From Christensenella sp. UBA1259 (GTDB lineage: Bacteria; Bacillota; Clostridia; Christensenellales; Borkfalkiaceae), in the NCBI GenBank assembly GCA_002308755.1, contig DBVR01000047.1, positions 3,189 through 28,594 on the forward strand: a DNA stretch of 25,406 bases. The letters are read 5' to 3'. Position 1 is the stretch's first letter, and the number at the start of each line of letters is the position of its first letter. Position numbers and translations under genes: made by a program. This document shows, one piece after another, positions 7,310-15,606 of this stretch. The notes under the pieces are model-generated. The model ran no database searches, was not told where the DNA came from, and was given only the letters and a program-made list of their open reading frames with translations.

Positions 7310-8311
7310 ATGGAAGATAAGAAAAGATTATTCAGCGCAATACAGCCGAGCGGGATACTGACGCTCGGAAATTATCTGGGGGCGTTAAGGAATTTCCGTT
7401 TGTTGCAGGAAGATTACGACGGGATATTTTCCGTTGCGGACCTTCACACCCTTACGGTACGGCAAGAGCCCGCGGATTTAAGGAAGAACACCTACGAACT
7501 TACGGCTTTATATATCGCTTGCGGGATAGATCCCGAAAGGAGCGTTCTGTTTTTGCAGTCGCACGTCGCGGCGCACGCCGAACTTACCTGGATACTTAAT
7601 ACCATATGTTATCCGGGCGAACTTTCCCGCATGACGCAGTTTAAGGAAAAGAGCAGGGCGCACGAAGACAATATCAACGTGGGGCTTATGGATTATCCCG
7701 TGCTTATGGCGTCGGACATACTCTTGTACCAAGCGGATCTCGTGCCCGTGGGTGCGGATCAGAAGCAGCATTTGGAACTCGCAAGAGACCTTGCCGTGCG
7801 TTTCAACAACCGTTTCGGCGAAACCTTTACCGTGCCGGAAGCGTATATAGGAAAGACTGCGGCAAGGATAATGAGTCTTGCCGATCCGTCAAAGAAAATG
7901 AGTAAATCCGACGCGAATTTCAACGGTTTTATTTCGATAGACGACGACAAAGACGCCGTTATAAGGAAATTCAAACGCGCGGTAACCGACAGCGGCAGCG
8001 AGATTGTCTCTCGAGAAGATAAACCGGGTATAAGCAATCTCTTAAATATCTATTGCGCGGTTACGGGTAAGACGCTATCTGAAGCGGAAAAAGAATTTCA
8101 GGGCAAAGGCTACGGAGATTTCAAGTTAAAAGTAGGTGAAGCGGTAGCCGAGGTGATTGACCCCATAAGGCAGGAAAAGAACAGGCTTTTACAGAATAAA
8201 GATTATTTGGACGACGTTTTGAAAACGGGCGCGGAACGCGCCGAAAGGATAGCGTATAAGACCTTGAATAAAGTTTATAAAAAAGTAGGGCTTTTGCAAA
8301 GGAAAAGGTAA
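7310..8311 (+). CDS. trpS: Tryptophanyl-tRNA synthetase
   Basis: Class Ic aminoacyl-tRNA synthetase of 333 residues, the standard bacterial length, charging tRNA-Trp with tryptophan. The HIGH-equivalent ATP site is TLGN (residues 18-21, in PSGILTLGNYLGAL) and the KMSKS loop is at 196-200. Other family segments visible are YPVLMASDILLY and DQKQHLELARD. The ribosome site AAAGGA lies just before the ATG and overlaps the end of thrC. The gene sits between thrC and the DUF5685 gene with short gaps, so it is probably co-transcribed. No tryptophan-dependent T-box or attenuator is visible directly upstream. Confidence 0.98.
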   Translation: MEDKKRLFSAIQPSGILTLGNYLGALRNFRLLQEDYDGIFSVADLHTLTVRQEPADLRKNTYELTALYIACGIDPERSVLFLQSHVAAHAELTWILNTICYPGELSRMTQFKEKSRAHEDNINVGLMDYPVLMASDILLYQADLVPVGADQKQHLELARDLAVRFNNRFGETFTVPEAYIGKTAARIMSLADPSKKMSKSDANFNGFISIDDDKDAVIRKFKRAVTDSGSEIVSREDKPGISNLLNIYCAVTGKTLSEAEKEFQGKGYGDFKLKVGEAVAEVIDPIRQEKNRLLQNKDYLDDVLKTGAERAERIAYKTLNKVYKKVGLLQRKR

Positions 8312-8313
8312 GT

Positions 8314-9162
8314 ATGTTCGGATACGTTTCCACCGATATTCCAAATCTGTACGTTAAGGATACGGTTTTATACAAGGCAATGTACTGCGGACTGTGTAAA
8401 AGTCTGGGGGATATAAGCGGACTTTCGGGAAGACTGTTACTTAACTACGATCTGGCGTTTTTATCGGCGTTTATCCACAACGTAAAGGGACAGGACGTCA
8501 GGATTGAAAAACAGAGATGCGTTCTGCATCACATTACCAAAAGACCCGTCGCACTTTCTACTGATATTTCCCGCAAGACGGCGGCAGTCAACGTTATTTT
8601 GGCGTATTATAAACTTACCGACGACGTAATAGATAACGGCAGGGGCAGGATAAAACGTTCGGTTTTCAAAAAAGCGTATAAAAAGGCCAAAAAAAGAGAA
8701 CCCGTTATAGACGAGATAGTAAAGAGAAATTACGAAGACCTCCTGAAACTCGAAAAAGCCGCTTCCGACAATATAGACGAAGTATCCGCCTGTTTCGGGA
8801 ATATGATAAAAGAAATAGTCGGAGATTTTCTCAAAGACGATCTTTCGGAAGCCGCCCTTAAAGTTTCTTTCGGTCTTGGTAAATGGATATATCTTATAGA
8901 CGCACTCGACGATTTCGATAAAGATAAAAAGCGCGGGACGTTCAACGTTTTTATAAATCTGTATAACGATTGTGAAAGCAAAAAAGAATTACTCGCAAAA
9001 CATAAGGAAGATATTAAGTTTGTGTTCGGGGCGGTGTTGTCGGACATATACGCCGCTTCAAAAGAAGTAAAATATCGTTTCAATCACGACCTTATAGACA
9101 ACGTGTTGCAAAAAGGACTGACAGTCAGAACCGGGAAAATAATGGAGAACGTAAAAAAATGA
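8314..9162 (+). CDS. DUF5685 family protein
   Basis: A 282-residue, probably all-helical soluble protein. The start MFGYV and the CGLC motif (C25, C28) are typical of DUF5685, a family of unknown function common in Clostridia. A third cysteine, C69, is followed by HH (72-73), so a metal site built from C25, C28, C69 and a histidine is conceivable. Two acidic motifs stand out: LTDDVID (101-107) and LIDALDDFDKDKKRGTFN (194-211). Their character and separation recall the aspartate-rich Mg-diphosphate motifs of isoprenoid-synthase folds, but that is inference. The gene follows trpS after 2 bases, with an AAAAGG ribosome site, and overlaps the next gene by 4 bases (ATGA), implying translational coupling with the J-domain-like protein. 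The molecular function is unknown. Confidence 0.82.
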   Translation: MFGYVSTDIPNLYVKDTVLYKAMYCGLCKSLGDISGLSGRLLLNYDLAFLSAFIHNVKGQDVRIEKQRCVLHHITKRPVALSTDISRKTAAVNVILAYYKLTDDVIDNGRGRIKRSVFKKAYKKAKKREPVIDEIVKRNYEDLLKLEKAASDNIDEVSACFGNMIKEIVGDFLKDDLSEAALKVSFGLGKWIYLIDALDDFDKDKKRGTFNVFINLYNDCESKKELLAKHKEDIKFVFGAVLSDIYAASKEVKYRFNHDLIDNVLQKGLTVRTGKIMENVKK

Positions 9163-9758
9163 AAGAGTATTACAAGGTTTTAGGGATATCCGAAAACGCT
9201 TCCGACGAAGAGATAGAAAGCGCTTACCGCACCTTAAAGGAAAGATATTCGAGAGAAAGATTTTACGAGGGTGAGATCGGTAACGACGCTGCGAAAAATC
9301 TTACGAAACTCGAAACCGCTTACGCGGAGATTTTGGCGGCGAGAAAGGAAACGACCGACGGAAACGGCAAAAGTCATTTCGATTATGCGGATATTGAAGA
9401 ACTTATCAAAAAAGGTTCGATCGCAGAAGCGCAGAACCGTCTTGACGACGTAAACGACAGGGATGCCGAGTGGCATTATTTGCAATCGGTGATCTTCTAC
9501 AAAAAGAACTGGATTAACGAAAGCAAAAAACAGTTGGAGATTGCTTTGAGTATGGAACCGCATAACGAAAAGTATTCCGATTCCTATACTAAACTTAAAC
9601 AAAAGATGAATTACAGCGAAAGCCAGTTCCGTTCCGGCAACGCGAACGGTGCGGAAACAACCGAGCGGCAGATGGGTGACAACGCGGCAAATGATTGCCT
9701 TTCCTTTTGCGCAACCTGGTGCTGTATGAATATGATGTGTAATATGTGTTGTAGATAA
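9159..9758 (+). CDS. J-domain-like protein lacking HPD, with TPR-like middle and cysteine-rich tail
   Basis: A 199-residue protein in three parts. Residues 1-62 read like a J-domain (EYYKVLGISENASDEEIESAYRTLKERY, shown here as separate runs: YKVLGISENASDEEIESAYR, then TLKERY), but where helix II should be followed by HPD the sequence is SRE (31-33). Without HPD it should not stimulate DnaK ATPase in the classical way. Residues about 75-145 form helical repeats of TPR character (AEWHYLQSVIFYKKNWINES, ending in SMEPHNEKY). The last 20 residues contain seven cysteines (C180, 184, 188, 189, 194, 197, 198) and several methionines, suggesting metal binding or membrane association. It overlaps DUF5685 by 4 bases and the next membrane-protein gene by 1 base, so the three products are probably made together. 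Function unknown. Confidence 0.82.
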   Translation: MKEYYKVLGISENASDEEIESAYRTLKERYSRERFYEGEIGNDAAKNLTKLETAYAEILAARKETTDGNGKSHFDYADIEELIKKGSIAEAQNRLDDVNDRDAEWHYLQSVIFYKKNWINESKKQLEIALSMEPHNEKYSDSYTKLKQKMNYSESQFRSGNANGAETTERQMGDNAANDCLSFCATWCCMNMMCNMCCR

Positions 9759-10300
9759 TGAAGAGTAAAGTTATCGCGATATCGGCTATTTCTGCGGGGC
9801 TTACGGCAATTTGTCTTACGGTGGGGATATATATCGAAATGGCGGACATGGTCGCCTTGATAATAGCGTCTTCTTTCGTTATTTTACCTTTATATTATAA
9901 ATCTTATAAGGGTTCGGTTCTGGCGTCGCTCGCGGGAGGTGTCATAGCGACTGTATTCGGCGGGTTTAACTTTTTATCTTTGGTTATACCGTCGTTTTTC
10001 TTCTTTTTCGGTATCTACCCGATACTAAGTTGTTTTTTAAGGGAAAAAGGACTGAAAAAGCCGATATATTTTTTTATAGGCGCAATATGGTGCGTCGCGT
10101 ACTTTTACGGCGCGTACTTTTATTACACTGCGGTTATGGGACTTGATTTCGCGGATTTTCCCGAGTGGCTTAACTGGCTTAACGATTATATTCTTTACTT
10201 TTTAGGGGCGTTCGGTATAATTTTTTATTTCGTTTACGACAGATTCGTTACCGTCGTGCGGATATTGACGGATAAATTTCTGGGCAGAATAATAAAATAG
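9758..10300 (+). CDS. Six-helix integral membrane protein of unknown function
   Basis: A 180-residue, very hydrophobic protein with about six predicted membrane segments near residues 5-26, 28-47, 53-70, 72-94, 102-126 and 141-166, and short positively charged loops. Size and topology resemble ECF-transporter S components (six helices, about 180-200 residues), including a GG-containing third helix, but no substrate signature was recognised. Its start overlaps the stop of the HPD-less J-domain gene by 1 base (TAATG). This places it in a tight three-gene unit with DUF5685, and it could be the membrane anchor or partner of those proteins. Alternative: an unrelated conserved membrane protein. Translation is coupled, but no function can be assigned. 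Confidence 0.75.
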   Translation: MKSKVIAISAISAGLTAICLTVGIYIEMADMVALIIASSFVILPLYYKSYKGSVLASLAGGVIATVFGGFNFLSLVIPSFFFFFGIYPILSCFLREKGLKKPIYFFIGAIWCVAYFYGAYFYYTAVMGLDFADFPEWLNWLNDYILYFLGAFGIIFYFVYDRFVTVVRILTDKFLGRIIK

Positions 10301-10308
10301 GATAAGTT

Positions 10309-11721
10309 ATGCAGAAAAACGACGAAAGAGAAGGCACTGTGATTTCCGTCGGTATGAACGGGGAAGGCGTGTTAAAAGACGACGGAAAGGTTGTTTTCGT
10401 TTCCTTTTCGCTGCCGGGAGAGAAAATACGGTATAAAGTCTTAAAAGTCGACGGCAATATCGCCTACGGCAAAGTCTTGGAAGTTTGTACTCCGGCGGAA
10501 GACAGGGTCCGTCCGAAGTGTCCCGTGTTCGGGAAATGCGGCGGGTGTCAGTTGCAACACGTAAAATATCCCGACCAGTTAAAAATAAAGCAGGAAAAAG
10601 TTAAAACTTGTTTCTCGAAGATCGCTTTTTCAGAACTTAAAATCAACCCCTGCGTAAAAAGCAAAAACGAGTACCGTTACAGAAACAAATTGCAGTTACC
10701 CGTCTCCGTGGACGCGTTCGGCAATACTATAACGGGTTTTTACGCCGATAATTCTCACAGAATAGTTCCTATAGAAGATTGCCCCATAAACGCGCCCTGG
10801 ACGGCGGACGCGATAAAAGCCTTTAAGGAATACTTTAAAATCGCGGGAGTTTGCGGTTACGACGAAAAAACGGGGCGGGGCGATATAAGAGAGATAACCG
10901 TTAAGGACGTAAAGGGAAGCCTTATCTTTACCGTGGTTTCGGTAAAAGACGAACTTAAAAACGCCGATATTCTTATAGACATACTCAAAAAACATTTCAC
11001 TTGTGAATTCTCTTTGTTTTTTAACGTCAATAAATCTACCGGCAACGTTATCTACGGCGAAAAATTTAAACTTTTATACGGCAGTAAGACTTTTTCTTCC
11101 GACATGTTGGGAGTGAAATACGCGGCGGGTGTGAAAAGTTTTATGCAGGTCAACGACTACGTCTGCGCAAAGTTGTACGGTACAGTCTGCGATCTCGCTT
11201 GCGCGGACGAAAATACCGTCGTTATAGATGCTTACAGTGGGGCGGGGCTGATGACCGCAATGCTTGCGGTGCGCGCAAAAAAGGCGGTAGGAATAGAAAT
11301 AGAGCCGGAAGCGGTGCGCCTTGCAAATGAATTAGCGCTAAACAACGGCTTATCGCAAAAAATTAGTAATTATCTGGGAAAATGCGAAGAGATTATGTCA
11401 GACATAATCAAAAAAGAAGTGCTTGACGGAGATAAAACGGTACTCGTTTTAGACCCACCGAGAAAAGGTTGCGACTTAAAGGTGATAGACGCCGTGATAA
11501 AGAGTGGGATAGAAAAGATAATTTACGTTTCCTGTAAGCCTTCTACGCTTGCAAGGGACGTCGGACTTATAACAGGCACGCTACAATGGGGAGAAAACGG
11601 CGTAAAAAAGGCGGAAAACCCGATTTTAAGATACCGAGTGGATTCCGTTACGCCCTTCGATATGTTTCCTCAAACGAAACATGTCGAGACGGTGGTATCG
11701 CTAACGAAAAATAAAGTTTAA
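10309..11721 (+). CDS. rlmD: RNA m5U methyltransferase, RlmD/RumA family (23S rRNA)
   Basis: A 470-residue SAM-dependent enzyme of the RumA/TrmA class that makes 5-methyluridine in rRNA. Domains in order are a TRAM-like RNA-binding domain (about 1-62), the [4Fe-4S] cysteine set C71, C77, C80 and C158, and a Rossmann methyltransferase domain. Catalytic features are DAYSGAGLMT (about 307-316), LDPPRKGC (391-398), nucleophile C419 in YVSCKPSTLARD, and the terminal HVE base at 458-460. Length matches the family. In Bacillota the equivalent enzymes may methylate one or both of the RlmC and RlmD positions (called RlmCD in Bacillus), so the precise uridine is uncertain. The ribosome site overlaps the preceding stop codon, and the gene probably belongs to the same transcript. 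Confidence 0.94.
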   Translation: MQKNDEREGTVISVGMNGEGVLKDDGKVVFVSFSLPGEKIRYKVLKVDGNIAYGKVLEVCTPAEDRVRPKCPVFGKCGGCQLQHVKYPDQLKIKQEKVKTCFSKIAFSELKINPCVKSKNEYRYRNKLQLPVSVDAFGNTITGFYADNSHRIVPIEDCPINAPWTADAIKAFKEYFKIAGVCGYDEKTGRGDIREITVKDVKGSLIFTVVSVKDELKNADILIDILKKHFTCEFSLFFNVNKSTGNVIYGEKFKLLYGSKTFSSDMLGVKYAAGVKSFMQVNDYVCAKLYGTVCDLACADENTVVIDAYSGAGLMTAMLAVRAKKAVGIEIEPEAVRLANELALNNGLSQKISNYLGKCEEIMSDIIKKEVLDGDKTVLVLDPPRKGCDLKVIDAVIKSGIEKIIYVSCKPSTLARDVGLITGTLQWGENGVKKAENPILRYRVDSVTPFDMFPQTKHVETVVSLTKNKV

Positions 11722-11732
11722 GGTTATGGAAT

Positions 11733-12812
11733 ATGATCCGAGAATTCATTTTACAAAACTGGGCAATCATTTTAATTCTGACGGCGTTTACGATTTTACT
11801 TAAAACGACGGTCTTTTTGGATAAGAAAACGATACGGAGAATGTACGTTTTGATATGCGTGGTATTTCTTCTTTCAGTCATTGTATTTGCGGAGTTCTAC
11901 TTGGCAAGTCTTGGCAAGTCGGAAGGGATCAGAATCGTTTTCATGGCGATCCGATACAGCGCAACGCCGTTCATTATCGCGCAGATAATTTATACGCTGG
12001 TAAAAAATATGCGCTGGTTCGTATTTCTGCCTGCCATAGTTCTTGCCGTGATCAACATTGTTTCCATCTTTACAGGGGTGGTTTTCAGTATCGGCGAAGC
12101 AGGTGCGCTTCAACGCGGTTCTCTCGGATACCTGCCGTTTATTATGGTGGGAGTTTATTGCGTTTTCCTCGTTTACATATTGCTTAAACGAAGCAACAAA
12201 CAGTCCACCGAGATTATTCCGATTATATTTTTAAGTTTTGCATTTGCGTTGGGACTTATACTTCCGTTCGTTCTCGGAAAGGACTATTCTCAGATATTCT
12301 GCGTTACTATCGTCATAGCGCTTTTCGTGTACTACGTGTTCTCGATTCTGCAAATGACGGAAAAAGACTCGCTTACGGGACTTTTGAACCGACACGCTTA
12401 TTACGCTACGATCAGCGGCGATTCAAAGGATATCAATGCGCTTATATCAATCGACATGAACGGGCTTAAAGAGATAAACGATACCGACGGACATGCGGCG
12501 GGTGATAAGGCCTTGGAAACGCTTGCGTTCTGTTTTAAGCGCGCAGTCGTGCCGAAACAGTCTGTTTACAGAGTCGGCGGCGACGAGTTTATGATCGTTT
12601 GTCGTAGATCTTCCGAAGACGAAGTTATAGGGCTCGTAGAAAGTATTAAAAAGAACGTTTCCGAAACGGAATACAAATGTGCGATAGGGTACAGTTATTG
12701 TTCGGACGGCACTAAAACGATTCGCAAAATGCTTAAAGAATCCGACGAAATGATGTACGCAAACAAAGCGGAATATTACTCTCGTATCGGCAAGAACAAA
12801 TATCGTAAATGA
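11733..12812 (+). CDS. Membrane GGDEF protein (probable diguanylate cyclase)
   Basis: A 359-residue protein with about seven membrane helices in residues 10-206 and a cytoplasmic GGDEF domain starting at DSLTGLLNR (212-220). Metal and substrate residues are intact: D241 in SIDMNGLKEIND and the signature GGDEF at 282-286. Such domains condense two GTP into cyclic di-GMP. The inhibitory RxxD site normally six residues before GGDEF is absent (the equivalent positions read VPKQ), so product feedback is not expected. The 7-TM input region resembles the sensor modules of clostridial signalling proteins; its ligand is unknown. It sits 11 bases after rlmD, with AGG at 11721-11723 as a weak ribosome site, and 9 bases before a hydrolase gene. 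Confidence 0.92.
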   Translation: MIREFILQNWAIILILTAFTILLKTTVFLDKKTIRRMYVLICVVFLLSVIVFAEFYLASLGKSEGIRIVFMAIRYSATPFIIAQIIYTLVKNMRWFVFLPAIVLAVINIVSIFTGVVFSIGEAGALQRGSLGYLPFIMVGVYCVFLVYILLKRSNKQSTEIIPIIFLSFAFALGLILPFVLGKDYSQIFCVTIVIALFVYYVFSILQMTEKDSLTGLLNRHAYYATISGDSKDINALISIDMNGLKEINDTDGHAAGDKALETLAFCFKRAVVPKQSVYRVGGDEFMIVCRRSSEDEVIGLVESIKKNVSETEYKCAIGYSYCSDGTKTIRKMLKESDEMMYANKAEYYSRIGKNKYRK

Positions 12813-12821
12813 ACGAAAAGT

Positions 12822-14417
12822 ATGAATGAGAAAGTAAAAAGTGATCGTAAAGTAACGATTTCCAACGAAATCTGGATAATGAAAGACGGTACGGGACTTT
12901 TTACGCGGATAATAAAGCCCGTAACCGAAAATAATAAATTCCCCACGGTCTTTATGCGCACGCCGTACGATAATAACGTCGCCGCAGACGACGCGGTTTA
13001 CACGGTTTACGAAAACGACGCGTTTATAAAACGCGGGTTCGCCGTAGTTTTACAGCATTGCAGGGGACGGGGCGGCAGCGACGGGAAGTGCGTGCCTTAT
13101 TCAGATAAGGAAAGATCCGACGGGGCGGAATCCTTTGAAAAGATAAGATCGCTTGATCATTACGACGGCGAAATATATCTTTACGGTGGAAGTTACACGG
13201 CTTCCGTGCTGATGATGATATCCGACCACTATAAAAACGACGTAAAGGGCGTATGTTTCGCTTTTCAGACGGAAAGCATGTATCATAGGAACTTTTTCAA
13301 CGGAATGAACAGGTCTTACAGCGGATTTACCTGGTGGCTAAGTATGATTTCAAGACATCTTCCCAAGATTTCGTCCGACGAAGAAATATACGTAAGACCT
13401 TATAAAGATATTATGAGACGGGCGGTAGGTTGCGACGTAAAGGAGTTCACGGACACCCTGGTAAACGACCGTTATAACGATTTTTGGAGAAAAGATCCGC
13501 GCATCGCGCTTACCGACAATCTTAACGTGCCCGTTCTGCTTATCGGCGGTTGGTACGATTATTACTGCTACGGAATGTGCAAAATGTGGGAAAAACTTAA
13601 AGAAGATGTGCGGGAAAAGTCGTGCTTTATAATGGGACCTTGGGGACACGGGACTCACGTCCCGACGGACACCGATTATGTTTTTCCTTCGGGCGTTATA
13701 GAAGAAGATATAGCGCCGCGTTGGTTTGACTTTATAAGAAACGGGGAACTTTCCGATTTCGGAAAGTGGAAAACGGGGCTGTTTAATTATTATTCCGTCG
13801 GAGAAGATAAATGGCACACAGCGGCGACACCGTACGGGACGGCGGAAACTTTGAAATTTTTTCTGTCGGGAAAAGATAAACTCACTACGCAAGATCCGGT
13901 TCGTTACGAAAACGGGTTCGTTTACGATCCCGAAGCGCCTATAAAACGGGATAAGTACGATTATATTTTCAAAGCATTTAAAAAGGGCGAGTATAAGGAC
14001 GTTTTATCCTTTGAAAGCCTGCCGTTCGGTGAGGACGTGTCCTTTTTCGGTGCGGCGGAAGTGTATCTGGAAGTTGCGTCCGACTGCGACGATACGGCGT
14101 TTTTCGCAAGGCTGTATATGGTTGAAAACGGCGAGGCATACAATATAGCCGACGCTATTTCTACCATCCTTTATTTTAACGGACAATACCTTAGAAACGA
14201 GAGGTGTGAGATTAAAATTTATACCCAACCCGTCGGCTTTACCATCAAAAAAGGCTGCGCTTTACGTATAGACGTTTCGTCCGGCAGCGACTGTTTCGTT
14301 CCGCACGCGAATACGGCAGAACATTTCGCTTACGAGGATAAACCACGAAAAGCATATAACCGTGTCTTTTCGGGGAATTCTTACGTTTCTTTACCGCTAA
14401 GTAAGAAAACAAAATAA
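12822..14417 (+). CDS. CocE/NonD-type hydrolase (peptidase S15, X-Pro dipeptidyl-peptidase-like)
   Basis: A 531-residue alpha/beta hydrolase. The early segment FMRTPYD with QHCRGRGGSDG (78-88) is typical of the S15/CocE group. The catalytic triad can be assigned as S124 in YGGSYTAS, D246 in IGGWYDYY and H276 in GPWGHGTH. The residue two after the nucleophile tyrosine is alanine rather than the usual glycine of GxSYxG. The C-terminal part (about 375-531) looks like the beta jelly-roll domain of the family. No signal peptide or membrane helix is present, so it should act in the cytoplasm on small esters, amides or peptides; the substrate is unknown. It lies between two GGDEF genes with 9- and 17-base gaps. 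The ribosome site before the ATG is weak (GAAAAG). Confidence 0.9.
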   Translation: MNEKVKSDRKVTISNEIWIMKDGTGLFTRIIKPVTENNKFPTVFMRTPYDNNVAADDAVYTVYENDAFIKRGFAVVLQHCRGRGGSDGKCVPYSDKERSDGAESFEKIRSLDHYDGEIYLYGGSYTASVLMMISDHYKNDVKGVCFAFQTESMYHRNFFNGMNRSYSGFTWWLSMISRHLPKISSDEEIYVRPYKDIMRRAVGCDVKEFTDTLVNDRYNDFWRKDPRIALTDNLNVPVLLIGGWYDYYCYGMCKMWEKLKEDVREKSCFIMGPWGHGTHVPTDTDYVFPSGVIEEDIAPRWFDFIRNGELSDFGKWKTGLFNYYSVGEDKWHTAATPYGTAETLKFFLSGKDKLTTQDPVRYENGFVYDPEAPIKRDKYDYIFKAFKKGEYKDVLSFESLPFGEDVSFFGAAEVYLEVASDCDDTAFFARLYMVENGEAYNIADAISTILYFNGQYLRNERCEIKIYTQPVGFTIKKGCALRIDVSSGSDCFVPHANTAEHFAYEDKPRKAYNRVFSGNSYVSLPLSKKTK

Positions 14418-14434
14418 ATAACGAAAGGGAAATT

Positions 14435-15592
14435 ATGTCAAACGACTATATTTATTACGTCGAATCCAACCTAGTGTGCTTTCTGATATTCGGTATTATG
14501 TGGGTGCACGACAGATTCAATATCGATAGGCAGGAAAAACAGATAAAATACGATCACGCTTTGATAGCGTTCATGCTGTATTTTATTTCGGACGGTCTGT
14601 GGGCGGCGGTCGTCGGAGGTTTATTGCCGAAAACCGTATTTACGGCGATATTCACAAACTTTTTAAACTACGTCGTGATGGCTGGGGTGACATATACTTG
14701 GCTACATTATGTCATGGCTGTTGAACAGTCGCCCAACAGAAATAAAAAAATTATGCGATTCGCGATCCTAATCCCCTTTATTTTATTTACCGTTGCGCTA
14801 ATCGTGTTGTTTGCGTTTTTCCGTTCGGTAATGCTGGACGACGCGCTTGAACCCCGCCTTGCAATGATTATTTGTCAAGCCGCCGTTCCGATAACGTATA
14901 TAATTGCGATCATGTGCTACACCTTACGGAAGATCCCAACGGAAACCGATCTCACGGAGAAAAAAAAGCATATCTATATCGGGCTTTTCCCGTTTATCGT
15001 CGTGGTGGGCGGTGTAATACAGTTTATTATCCCGCAAATTCCCGTGTTTTGTTTTTCCTGCACGATTCTTATGCTGATATTCTATATTCAATCCATGGAC
15101 AACCAGATATCGTTGGATCCGTTGACGGGACTTAACAATCGCGGACAACTGCGCCGTTTCTTACGGCAGGATGCCGGCGGCAGGTCCGACGGTAAAAAAA
15201 CTTTCGTTATGATGGTTGACGTAAACAACTTTAAGCAGATAAACGATACTTACGGTCACGCCGAAGGCGACTGGGTTCTCGTCATGATCGCAGGATCGCT
15301 TAAAACCGTCACGCAGAACAATAATATATCTGCGTTTCTGGGACGCTACGGCGGGGATGAGTTCGTGCTTATTATTCAAGTCTCCGACGAAAAGAATATC
15401 GAAACGTTTGCAGACGATCTTAACGACGAGATAGAATCGCGGTGCAAAGATCACGTGCCGTCGTATCCCGTTACCGTCGGCGTGGGTTACGACGAGTGGT
15501 TCGGCGGACAGGATACTTTCGAAAAATGTATGCAGCGCGCCGACCATAAGTTATACCTTAACAAAGAATACAGTAAACTTCAAATACGTTGA
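14435..15592 (+). CDS. Second membrane GGDEF protein (probable diguanylate cyclase)
   Basis: A 385-residue protein with six or seven membrane helices in about residues 8-217 and a GGDEF domain from DPLTGLNNR (228-236). The metal aspartate D262 (MVDVNNFKQIN) and GGDEF at 306-310 are intact, and no RxxD inhibitory site precedes it. The membrane region differs from that of the first GGDEF protein at 11733-12812, so the two proteins probably respond to different inputs while producing the same second messenger, cyclic di-GMP. A good ribosome site (AAGGGA) lies before the ATG. Its stop overlaps a TTG codon of the maf frame, and maf starts 15 bases downstream. Confidence 0.92.
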   Translation: MSNDYIYYVESNLVCFLIFGIMWVHDRFNIDRQEKQIKYDHALIAFMLYFISDGLWAAVVGGLLPKTVFTAIFTNFLNYVVMAGVTYTWLHYVMAVEQSPNRNKKIMRFAILIPFILFTVALIVLFAFFRSVMLDDALEPRLAMIICQAAVPITYIIAIMCYTLRKIPTETDLTEKKKHIYIGLFPFIVVVGGVIQFIIPQIPVFCFSCTILMLIFYIQSMDNQISLDPLTGLNNRGQLRRFLRQDAGGRSDGKKTFVMMVDVNNFKQINDTYGHAEGDWVLVMIAGSLKTVTQNNNISAFLGRYGGDEFVLIIQVSDEKNIETFADDLNDEIESRCKDHVPSYPVTVGVGYDEWFGGQDTFEKCMQRADHKLYLNKEYSKLQIR

Positions 15593-15606
15593 CCGATAAA
15601 AATATC

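Noticed and set aside
15589..15606. TTG start for maf overlapping the GGDEF stop
   Set aside because: It would add six residues before the conserved MKFILASRSPRR; ATG 15607 is preferred, though neither has a clear ribosome site.
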